NCBI GenBank assembly: GCA_963774935.1
Contig: CAVZGO010000001.1
Coordinates: 186,001 to 250,000, forward strand
Direction: 5' to 3'
DNA: 64,000 bases
Source: CAVZGO01 sp963774935
GTDB lineage: Bacteria; Chloroflexota; Anaerolineae; Anaerolineales; UBA4823
The notes under the pieces: generated by a model
What the model was told of the DNA's origin: nothing
The model's database searches: none
What the model saw: only the letters and a program-made list of their open reading frames with translations
In this document: in pieces, positions 1 through 8,547 of the stretch
How positions within the stretch are numbered: the first letter of the stretch is position 1
How the letters are laid out: each line of letters starts with the position of its first letter
Made by a program: the position numbers and the translations under genes

Positions 1-1835
<1,835 letters not shown>

Positions 1836-1900
1836 TAGTGCGGAGAACTGGTTACTTTTCTCTTTTTTGTCGCTATTCGGTATTTATATCTTGTAAATTA

Positions 1901-2024
1901 GTCTCTTGGTGATTGGAGCGACGGAGGTACACCCGGCCACATCCCGAACCCGGTCGTTAAGACCGTCAGCGCCGATGGTACTTGGGGGGTAGCCCCCTGG
2001 GAGAGTAGGTCATTGCCAAGAGAC
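1901..2024 (+). rRNA. rrf: 5S ribosomal RNA
   Basis: About 65 bp after the 23S gene comes a 5S-sized unit. Its ends pair with each other (GTCTCTTGG with CCAAGAGAC), and it contains the conserved CATCCCGAACCCGG loop and the GGGAGAGTAGGTCATTGCCA 3' arm. It is co-transcribed with 23S in the usual order. End positions are set by the terminal stem. Confidence 0.96.
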
Positions 2025-2033
2025 TTTTTTTAT

Positions 2034-2070
2034 AAAACTCCCAATCCACAAGGATTGGGAGTTTTATTTT
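2034..2070. terminator. Intrinsic terminator of the rRNA operon
   Basis: The stem AAAACTCCCAATCC / GGATTGGGAGTTTT has a 4-nt loop and is followed by ATTTTT on the plus strand. It lies just after 5S and just before the end of a convergent minus-strand gene at 2095, so it can serve both directions. Confidence 0.9.
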
Positions 2071-2094
2071 TGAGGGACTTTGAATGGCGCAGCC

Positions 2095-3255
2095 TCACAA
2101 CCACTTCCATTTGGGAGTGTTGAGCGGGCGGTTCTTCCAGGTTAAGCGTCCTGTCAAACTGAAAAAGAGAGAGCGGAAAGCGATAACTTCATTTGCCAAT
2201 ACTGTGACCGGAAACAGAAACGTCAGATAAAGAGGTATTCCAATTTCTATATACGGTATTAACCAGACAAAAAATGAGAGGATTACACAGATAATTAGCC
2301 GTTCTGAATAACCGTTTGTGGCAGTTCCAGCGACTAAACTTCCCAATAGGAGGATCGGAAGCACAAAAAGAACAGCCAGCCATAAGAAAACGAACAAGTA
2401 AGATATCAGATGAAAGTCAAATGCTGCGAACAGGTTTTTAGTAAATCCATTTGCTGCCTCCGCGCTGCTGTGATACATCCGAGATTTGATCAGGTCTGAA
2501 ATACTGGTCACACGCCAGCGTAATCCTGCGGCCTTGATCTTTCTTGCCAGTGTGATATCGTCCACAATTGCCCCTCCCAAGGCTGCATGCCCACCAATTT
2601 TTTGATATGCTTCACGCTGAAATAGCATCACCTGTCCAACTGCCACAACAAGGAACTGCCAGCGCACTTTGTACGCTATCCAGAGTGGAATGAAGCTCAG
2701 GGAAGCCCAGGAAAAAAAGGGGACCAGCAGCCGTTCTCCCCAGGAAAGAACGTGCTGTTGAGGAAAACCTGTTAATAAATCAGCTCTTTCGCCAAGGAGA
2801 GTCGTAACAATTACCCGTAAAGCTTTCGGTTGATGAAAAGTATCCGCGTCGGTAAAAAATAATAAATCACCTTCTGCATGGCCAGCCAGTTGGCTGCAAG
2901 CCCAATTCTTCCCCATCTGGTCAGCTGGGGGTGGACTACCACGCAGGATCTTCAATTTTGGTTGGGAAATGGCCAGTTGCTCGAGGACCGCAAGTGTAGC
3001 ATCGGTAGATTGGTCATCCAGGGCAAAGACCTCAAAACTGGGATAATCTTGCGCCAGCAGAGATTGAATGCATCTGCCAACATTCTTTTCCTCATTGAAC
3101 GCTGGAACTAGAATTGAAACCTTTGGAAATTGTTCAGGCGGAGCGTGTCTTCTTGAGCGGTGCAATAAGGTCAGGTTGCTCAGGATCACCGCCAGGAGTG
3201 CTACCTGAAAAAGAATTAGATTAAAGATGAAATCGTGCAGCAGGAAATCGATCAT
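2095..3255 (-). CDS. Membrane-anchored family 2 glycosyltransferase
   Basis: 386 aa. An N-terminal hydrophobic segment (about residues 8-28) precedes a GT-A domain. The domain shows the VSILVPAFNEEKNVGRCI start at about 46, the DDQSTDAT nucleotide-binding segment, the metal-binding DAD in FFTDADTFH, and the acceptor-side VDDITLARKIKAAG. The C-terminal third holds several membrane helices. This arrangement is typical of inverting GT2 enzymes acting on lipid-linked or carotenoid-type acceptors at the inner membrane; the acceptor cannot be told from sequence. The start codon overlaps the end of plsY by 4 nt (ATGA), so the two are translationally coupled, which fits a role in membrane lipid or glycolipid synthesis (inference). 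Confidence 0.85.
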   Translation of the reverse strand: MIDFLLHDFIFNLILFQVALLAVILSNLTLLHRSRRHAPPEQFPKVSILVPAFNEEKNVGRCIQSLLAQDYPSFEVFALDDQSTDATLAVLEQLAISQPKLKILRGSPPPADQMGKNWACSQLAGHAEGDLLFFTDADTFHQPKALRVIVTTLLGERADLLTGFPQQHVLSWGERLLVPFFSWASLSFIPLWIAYKVRWQFLVVAVGQVMLFQREAYQKIGGHAALGGAIVDDITLARKIKAAGLRWRVTSISDLIKSRMYHSSAEAANGFTKNLFAAFDFHLISYLFVFLWLAVLFVLPILLLGSLVAGTATNGYSERLIICVILSFFVWLIPYIEIGIPLYLTFLFPVTVLANEVIAFRSLFFSLTGRLTWKNRPLNTPKWKWL

Positions 3256-3887
3256 TGAGCCTTAATATGGAGAAGTCGTTTAATCTCTGCCCGCAGGTAA
3301 GGTCGTTTACACAGGTCGGCGCGGTGGGTCCATGCAAGAATGAGAACCTGGATTCCCCAAGTAACTAATAATAGCGGATCTGGCATCCATATCAGCAGGG
3401 CTGCTAAAATACAGGCCTGTCCAATCATGACTGCCCATCCAGACAAAGGAATTAATGCATACCCAAGCATAGTGCCTAATACCCCAACCAGTGAAGCCTT
3501 CCAAATCGTTAATCCAATCCAAACACCCAAGGCGGTTGCGAGCGCTTTTCCACCGTGAAAACCTAAAAAAGGACTAAAAGCGTGTCCAAGAACCGGTGCA
3601 ACTGCAATCAAAACCATCGGAATTCCACGAATTCCAAGATTGTGATACGCCAGACCAACTGGTACAGCTGCTTTTGAGATATCCAGGGTTAAAACAAGCA
3701 GACCAACCGCTTTGCTGCCTGCTCTCATTACATTTGTCGCACCGGGGTTACCATCGCCATACTGGCGTACATCTTGCTTTAAATAAAGTTTGCCCAACCA
3801 AACTGAGAACGGGAGCGATCCACAAAGGAATGCAATAATACAGAATGCTACCCAGGTCAATAGATAATTGTTCGCGGTGTAAACCAT
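3252..3887 (-). CDS. plsY: Glycerol-3-phosphate acyltransferase PlsY
   Basis: 211 aa, a normal PlsY length. It transfers an acyl group from acyl-phosphate to glycerol-3-phosphate, the first step of phospholipid synthesis at the cytoplasmic membrane. Family signatures are visible in order: GSLPFSVWLGKLY with DVRQYGDGNPGATNVMRAG (motif 1), then a membrane segment, GHAFSPFLGFHGGKALAT (motif 2), and a C-terminal membrane region. Five or so hydrophobic helices are evident. It is the upstream partner of the overlapping glycosyltransferase gene. A degraded frame ends 3 bp before its start. Confidence 0.95.
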   Translation of the reverse strand: MVYTANNYLLTWVAFCIIAFLCGSLPFSVWLGKLYLKQDVRQYGDGNPGATNVMRAGSKAVGLLVLTLDISKAAVPVGLAYHNLGIRGIPMVLIAVAPVLGHAFSPFLGFHGGKALATALGVWIGLTIWKASLVGVLGTMLGYALIPLSGWAVMIGQACILAALLIWMPDPLLLVTWGIQVLILAWTHRADLCKRPYLRAEIKRLLHIKAQ

Positions 3888-3890
3888 ATT

Positions 3891-4456
3891 TTAAAGATTG
3901 AGAAATTGCCAGATGCTCATCGCTAGCTGGCGATTATACAGGATAGCCGCAACTTCATCACTTTTAATATTCACAGGATATTCCCGTCCAACAAAGATGC
4001 TTTTCATATTGTCGGCTTCCATTCCATTGCACAAATATACGACCTTTTCCTCTTGTTGGAGTTGGATTAAGTCCAAATTCTAACAGCCTGGTGGGCTTAT
4101 CTTACACCCAATTCTATCGGATATTACTCCCTGGATATCTCAAAGATTCTTCTCTCGAAACAAACGTGCAACGCCGGTGTAATTCTTGGCCTCCCTACGC
4201 TGTAAAAAGCCGAAATTATCAACACCCGCCGGGTAACCTTTTAAACATGCCGGCGTTTGATAATCCAGGCATTGCGCAACTGCCAGCCAGAGAGAAGCGG
4301 TTAAAAGCACCGCTCAACAAAGCCGTACAATATGCCGTGCCCACTTCAAAAGGTACACCCTGCATCGGGAAGAGGTATATGCTCCCCCACGCTTATCTTG
4401 CGATTCGACCATTTATCCAGATACCCAACTATTTCAGCAGATTCTGCCAGATTCAT
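3891..4456 (-). pseudogene. Possible decayed or frameshifted gene upstream of plsY, function unknown
   Basis: On the minus strand an ATG at 4456 opens a protein-like frame (MNLAESAEIVGYLDKW...). It continues only if one T is removed from a TTTT run and one G from a GGG run, and then meets two stop codons. The last 61 codons (from a TTG at 4076 down to 3891) form an uninterrupted, protein-like stretch ending in QLAMSIWQFLNL. I do not recognise the family. The pattern fits a gene with several indels, either real decay or sequence error. The alternative is chance coding-like sequence, which would leave a 61-aa small ORF or nothing. An opposite-strand open frame over the same bases has no protein-like composition. 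Confidence 0.35.
4215..4264. repeat. Inverted repeat
   Basis: ATTATCAACACCCGCCGG and CCGGCGTTTGATAAT form imperfect arms of about 15 bp around a 17-bp loop. No T-tract follows on either strand. It may be a hairpin within the decayed minus-strand gene. Confidence 0.45.
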
Positions 4457-4494
4457 GCTCCGAGATTTATTCCTTTAACTATAACTTAATCTGT

Positions 4495-4523
4495 TTGACA
4501 TTGACTCGGAATTCTATTATAAT
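4495..4523 (+). promoter_or_regulatory. Perfect-consensus sigma-70-type promoter for rpsU-infA
   Basis: TTGACA (4495-4500), a 17-bp spacer, then TATAAT (4518-4523): both hexamers match the consensus exactly at ideal spacing. Predicted start of transcription is near 4530, giving a leader of roughly 165 nt before rpsU. Confidence 0.88.
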
Positions 4524-4621
4524 TTTGATATCATCGCGGATTTGCTCTTTTATTTGTGAGAAATGGAGAAGAGCGGAACATGGATTTGTGAATGACACTG
4601 GACCTAGGGAGCAATTTAGAG

Positions 4622-4662
4622 TAGCTCGGCTTCGTCCGCGAACGCAGTCCGGGCTATTTTTT
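4622..4662 (+). terminator. Attenuator-like terminator in the rpsU leader
   Basis: TAGCTCGG pairs with CCGGGCTA (one G-T pair) and is extended inward by CTTCGT/ACGCAG with one bulged T and one mismatch. Six Ts follow directly (4657-4662). It lies between the promoter at 4495 and the rpsU ribosome-binding site at 4682, so it should terminate part of the transcripts before the genes. That position suggests attenuation or a small leader RNA; neither is shown by sequence alone. Confidence 0.72.
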
Positions 4663-4697
4663 CGCCCTAAGTCAGTTAGCGAAAGGAGGTGAGTAGT

Positions 4698-4895
4698 TTG
4701 GCAACAGTAACGCTGCGCCCCAATGAATCACAGGACCAGCTATTGAAGCGCTTTCGCAAGAAAGTAGCAAAGAGCGGTATCCTGAGCACTGTTCGAAGGA
4801 AGAGATGGTTTGTATCTAAAAGTGAACTGCGAAGAATAGACAAGAAGAAGGCTATTCGGCGCATCAGGCGCCGGCAGATGACGGATATGGAATGA
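4698..4895 (+). CDS. rpsU: 30S ribosomal protein bS21
   Basis: 65 aa from the TTG at 4698 (LATVTLRPNESQDQLLKRF...). It is a small, very basic protein of the 30S platform near the anti-Shine-Dalgarno region and takes part in initiation. The family pattern is clear: an E/D-rich start, LLKRFRKKVAKSGIL, then a basic C-terminal helix rich in KK and RR. The TTG is chosen because AAAGGAGGT (4682-4690) lies 7 nt upstream; the in-frame GTG at 4689 would overlap that site. It is transcribed from the consensus promoter at 4495 and followed 57 nt later by infA. Confidence 0.92.
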   Translation: MATVTLRPNESQDQLLKRFRKKVAKSGILSTVRRKRWFVSKSELRRIDKKKAIRRIRRRQMTDME

Positions 4896-4952
4896 TCTGT
4901 CACCTGACCGGCATTGGTCTTGGATCGCATGATCCGAGGCCGGGAGGTTTGC

Positions 4953-5204
4953 ATGGCGAAAGATGACGATAAAATTCAGGTGGAGGGCCTGGTGGTAGAG
5001 GCGCTTCCCGGTACCCAGTTTAAAGTCAAGCTGGATAACGGTCACGAGGTGCTATCTTATCTATCCGGCAAAATGCGGAAGTATTACATCCGGATTCTCC
5101 TGGGTGATCGGGTAAGGGTTGAAATGTCTCCCTATGACCTGACGCGAGGGAGAATTGTCTACCGACACAAAAAACACGAAAACGAGCCTGATTTCGAAAT
5201 CTGA
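4953..5204 (+). CDS. infA: Translation initiation factor IF-1
   Basis: 83 aa, slightly longer than the usual 72 because of a charged C-terminal tail (KKHENEPDFEI). It is a single S1-like OB-fold domain that occupies the 30S A site during initiation. Diagnostic segments are EGLVVEALPGTQFKVKLDNGHEVL, SGKMRKYYIRILLGDRV and the signature SPYDLTRGRIVYR. The ATG at 4953 follows GGGAGGTT with good spacing; the frame extends further upstream but without a ribosome-binding site. An 8-bp hairpin (4918-4937) sits just before that site. Pairing with rpsU away from the ribosomal protein spc operon is unusual. Confidence 0.95.
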   Translation: MAKDDDKIQVEGLVVEALPGTQFKVKLDNGHEVLSYLSGKMRKYYIRILLGDRVRVEMSPYDLTRGRIVYRHKKHENEPDFEI

Positions 5205-5275
5205 GCCGACATGTTGTAGTTTCGGGTTTGACCTGGATGTCATTCCAGTGATCGGACTTTTTCTTGTTTACTATG

Positions 5276-5317
5276 TCCCCCGCTTTACCAATCGATGGCA
5301 GGCGGGGGATTTATAAT
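5276..5317 (+). terminator. Hairpin after infA, abutting a -10 box for the next gene
   Basis: TCCCCCGC / GCGGGGGA arms (5276-5283 and 5302-5309) enclose an 18-nt loop and are followed by TTTATAATT. The T-tract is short. The same bases contain TATAAT at 5312-5317, 11 nt before the ATG at 5329, so the end of infA and the promoter of the next gene are packed together. Confidence 0.6.
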
Positions 5318-5328
5318 TAATGGCGTAA

Positions 5329-7359
5329 ATGAAGCAATCTGCTCTTGATCGTTACTTTCCTCTGGTTTTGCTGGCCATTTTGGTGATTTCTTTTGGCTTG
5401 TTGATTCCAGTCCTGGGCTTATATTGGGATGACTGGCCCGCAGTGACATTGGCGCGCCTGCGTGGTGTGGGAGCTTTTTGGGATTTCTATCAGGGCGAGC
5501 GTCCTTTTTCAGCCTGGACATATATCCTGACGATGCCTATCCTTGGAACAACCCCCTGGGTATGGCATATATTCGCTTTGCTGTTGCGCTGGCTGGCAGT
5601 ACTGGCGATGTGGTGGAGCCTGCGCGGTCTGTGGCCACGGCAAAAGTCGGTGGCTAATTGGATGGCGATCCTTTTCGCCATCTACCCGGTTTTTACCTAC
5701 CAGCCAGTAGCAGTCGCATTCAGCCAACACTGGATAACATTTGGCTTGTTTTTTGTCTCAATCGGAGCAATGATCTGGGCTGAGCGAATGCCGCGCCGCT
5801 TTTATTGGTTGACCGCCCTGGCATTGATTTCTCAAGCACTGCACATGCTGACCATGGAATACTTTTGGGGGCTCGAGCTGTTACGCCCTCTGCTCTTATG
5901 GATCGTCCTCACCGACCAAGAAATGCCAACTCGCCAGCGTATCAACCTTGTGGTACGACGATGGCTACCATACCTTGCTGTGTTCATGGCGGCTTTGCTG
6001 GTGCGGATGGTCTTTTTTGTCAACCTGAAGGATGATCCGAACCGTCCCGATTTGCTATATCGCCTTGCTAATCAACCGCTGGCTACCCTGCTCCAACTCC
6101 TTCAGCTCTCTATCCAGGATTTCACACATAATTTAATTGGAGCATGGTACGAAACAGCCCGCCCAGATCAGATCGACCTGACCGACCGCGTCTACCTTTT
6201 TTCAATCGTGGCAGGAGTGGCGGCAGCTTCATTAACATATTTACTGTTAAAGAAAATAAATAGAACTGGCGAGAGCCAGGTGGAAGCTACGCCCGGCTGG
6301 CTGCGTCAGGCACTTTTGGTGGGGCTTATCGCAACATTTTTAGGACCCCTACCCGTCTGGCTGACGGATCGCAGTGTGCTGTGGGGGATGTGGGGTGGGC
6401 GCTTTGCGCTGGCAGCAATGTTCGGATTGAGCATATTGTTCTATGCCTTGCTGGTTTGGTTTACTCCCCGCAGGCTGCCAATCTTATTACTGGTTTCAAC
6501 GCTGGTCGGCTTAGCAGTGGGTTACCACTTGCGCAATGCCACGGAATATTACCGGTCAACGCTTAAGCAGAACCAGTTCTACTGGCAGCTTTACTGGCGG
6601 GCACCTTCCATCCAGCCGAACACAGCAATTCTTTCAGCGGACGAATTGTTTTCATTTGTTGGTCGAGCTTCGACAGCCATGGCATTAAATTTACTTTACC
6701 CCCAGCCCGAAAGTCAGGAAAGCCTGGGATACTGGTTCCTTGAGCTGGCTCACGATATTGGTCCGAAACAGGTGCCACGCCTGGCGCGTGGCAAGCCATT
6801 GAATCCAACTTTCCGCAACTTCACCTTTCAAGGCAACAGCCTGGACAGCCTGGTGATCTACTATAAGTCTGGCACCGGGCGCTGCCTGTGGGTTCTCTCT
6901 CCTGAGGATGCGGATAACCCTGCTCTACCCGAGTTAACCGTTCAGGCGCTGCCGGTTTCAAACCTCAGCCGGATATCGCCCGAGCCCAGCTCAGATATTT
7001 ATCCTCCAACTGATCTCTTTGGCAAGGAACCGCCGCATGACTGGTGTTATTACTTTCAGAAGGCAGATCTGATGCGCCAGCTCGGGGATTGGGAGTCAGT
7101 GGCAAATCTTGGAGATGAAGCCGCTCAGAATGGCTATAAACCTGCTGATGCAAACGAGTGGATCCCCTTTATACAGGGTTATGCTCATTCAGACCAGTGG
7201 GAGAAAGCCATCCAAAGATCCCAAGACGCGAAACAATTAAATGAAGAAGTCACCCCACGTCTCTGCCGGATCTGGCAGGAGATGGAGGACATCGTCCCTG
7301 CTGAGCACCTACAGGAGTTAGAGCAATTTCTTACTGAGAGCAATTGTCTTAATGAATAA
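5329..7359 (+). CDS. Large polytopic membrane protein, GT-C glycosyltransferase-like
   Basis: 676 aa. The first 420 or so residues hold about ten hydrophobic helices. After the first one comes an acidic DDW motif (GLYWDDWPAVTLARL), the place where GT-C enzymes of the PMT/ArnT type carry their catalytic Asp in the first extracytoplasmic loop. GERPFSAWTY follows. The C-terminal 250 residues are soluble and end in helical, TPR-like sequence (QLGDWESVANLGDEAAQNG..., QWEKAIQRSQDAKQL). The likely role is sugar transfer from a polyprenyl-phosphate donor outside the membrane, but there is no definitive motif and it may be an uncharacterised Chloroflexota family. It is a single gene, closed by a strong terminator shared with the convergent gene. 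Confidence 0.6.
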   Translation: MKQSALDRYFPLVLLAILVISFGLLIPVLGLYWDDWPAVTLARLRGVGAFWDFYQGERPFSAWTYILTMPILGTTPWVWHIFALLLRWLAVLAMWWSLRGLWPRQKSVANWMAILFAIYPVFTYQPVAVAFSQHWITFGLFFVSIGAMIWAERMPRRFYWLTALALISQALHMLTMEYFWGLELLRPLLLWIVLTDQEMPTRQRINLVVRRWLPYLAVFMAALLVRMVFFVNLKDDPNRPDLLYRLANQPLATLLQLLQLSIQDFTHNLIGAWYETARPDQIDLTDRVYLFSIVAGVAAASLTYLLLKKINRTGESQVEATPGWLRQALLVGLIATFLGPLPVWLTDRSVLWGMWGGRFALAAMFGLSILFYALLVWFTPRRLPILLLVSTLVGLAVGYHLRNATEYYRSTLKQNQFYWQLYWRAPSIQPNTAILSADELFSFVGRASTAMALNLLYPQPESQESLGYWFLELAHDIGPKQVPRLARGKPLNPTFRNFTFQGNSLDSLVIYYKSGTGRCLWVLSPEDADNPALPELTVQALPVSNLSRISPEPSSDIYPPTDLFGKEPPHDWCYYFQKADLMRQLGDWESVANLGDEAAQNGYKPADANEWIPFIQGYAHSDQWEKAIQRSQDAKQLNEEVTPRLCRIWQEMEDIVPAEHLQELEQFLTESNCLNE

Positions 7360-7391
7360 GAAGAATGATAGATAACAATATATCCTGTAAA

Positions 7392-7430
7392 CAAAAGATG
7401 GGGCTCGAACTTGCCGAGCCCCATCTTTTG
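7392..7430. terminator. Bidirectional intrinsic terminator
   Basis: A 16-bp perfect stem, CAAAAGATGGGGCTCG / CGAGCCCCATCTTTTG, has a 7-nt loop and T-rich flanks. It sits between the convergent ends of the genes at 7359 and 7486 and can terminate both. Confidence 0.92.
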
Positions 7431-7485
7431 TTTCTACTTTTCAGAACAGGATCTAATTCTTGCGCTGAATGCGGTGTGAAAGTTC

Positions 7486-8475
7486 TTAATATGAGCTGAG
7501 GACGCGGATGTAATTTGCTCGCTCAAAAGCAGAGGGATCACCCACTGCCAACTGGCTCATACTGCCTTTCATTTGGGTGATCGATTCATATTCATGATCA
7601 ACCATCCACGACTCAACATCCTGTAGTATTTCTGCGACCCGACCAACGCCATGATGCAGAAATTCGGAGGTGACCATCGTGGTGCATGCTCCTGCCATCA
7701 CTGACTTGATGAGGTCTGCCGCCTGATGCACGCCACCGGTCAAACCAAAATCTACCTGCACCCGTCCATACAGGATTGCGATCCATCGTAATGGCAGGCG
7801 CAGCTCATTCGATGTGCTCAAAACCAGGTTGGGTACAACTGCCAGTTCATCGAGATCAAAATCAGGTTGGTAGAAACGGTTGAACAGCACCAGACCATTC
7901 ACACCGGTTTGGGCTAACCGTTTTGCAAAGTGTGGAAGGGCTGTATAGAATGGACTGAGCTTGACTGCAATCGGGATTTTTACCTTTGCACGGATACTCT
8001 CAACAAGCATAACGTGCTTGTCTTCCAGGCTACCAGCAGTCATAACCGGGTCGGTTACAATGTCGTACAGGTTGATTTCAAGTGCATCCGCCCCAGCGTC
8101 CTCGATTTTCTTAGCATAGTCAACCCACCCCCCTGATGTGACGCCATTCAAGCTGCCGAAGACTGGTATGTTCACTGCTGCCTTTGTTTTGCTTAGCTTT
8201 TCCAGGTATTTATCTGGTCCGATGCTGTAACGACCAGTATCCGGAAAATAGCTCATTGCTTCATTGAATTGGTCAGCGCCACGCTCGAGATCGCGATGCA
8301 ACTTCCAGCTATCATGCAGGATTTGTTCTTCGAACAATGAAGGCAGGATCACCGCTGCCACCCCTGCCTCTGCCATCTGCTTTACAATCTCAACCTTCTC
8401 GGTCAGGGGTGAGGAGGAGGCAACCAGTGGATTTTTCAGGCTCAAGCCCAGATAAGTCGTAGTGAGGTCAACCAT
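7486..8475 (-). CDS. Dihydroorotate dehydrogenase-like flavoprotein
   Basis: 329 aa TIM-barrel protein of the DHOD (PyrD) superfamily. The N-terminal LGLSLKNPLVASSSPLT and the FMN-contacting lysine region VKIPIAVKLSPFY are present, with GLTGGVHQAADLIKSVMAGA near the phosphate-binding end. The NxSxPN motif that carries part of the orotate site in true DHODs is replaced by EINLYDIVTDP, so I doubt classic pyrimidine synthesis activity. It lies 72 bp downstream of nifJ on the same strand. Such DHOD-like proteins are known beside pyruvate:ferredoxin oxidoreductases, which suggests a redox partner role (inference). The ATG at 8475 begins MVDLTTTYLG. Confidence 0.82.
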   Translation of the reverse strand: MVDLTTTYLGLSLKNPLVASSSPLTEKVEIVKQMAEAGVAAVILPSLFEEQILHDSWKLHRDLERGADQFNEAMSYFPDTGRYSIGPDKYLEKLSKTKAAVNIPVFGSLNGVTSGGWVDYAKKIEDAGADALEINLYDIVTDPVMTAGSLEDKHVMLVESIRAKVKIPIAVKLSPFYTALPHFAKRLAQTGVNGLVLFNRFYQPDFDLDELAVVPNLVLSTSNELRLPLRWIAILYGRVQVDFGLTGGVHQAADLIKSVMAGACTTMVTSEFLHHGVGRVAEILQDVESWMVDHEYESITQMKGSMSQLAVGDPSAFERANYIRVLSSY

Positions 8476-8547
8476 AATCGTTATCCTTTTTCTCCAGGTT
8501 ATTAAGGAGCCGGAGCGATCATTCGCTGCGGCTCCTTTGATCTAGAT

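Noticed and set aside
4213..4264. Inverted repeat considered as a terminator
   Set aside because: No T-tract on either strand and it lies inside a possible coding frame; kept only as an inverted repeat.
4091..4489. 132-codon plus-strand open frame with an apparent basic protein
   Set aside because: Low-complexity, no ribosome-binding site, no recognisable domain, and the opposite strand over the same bases reads like coding sequence. Treated as a shadow.
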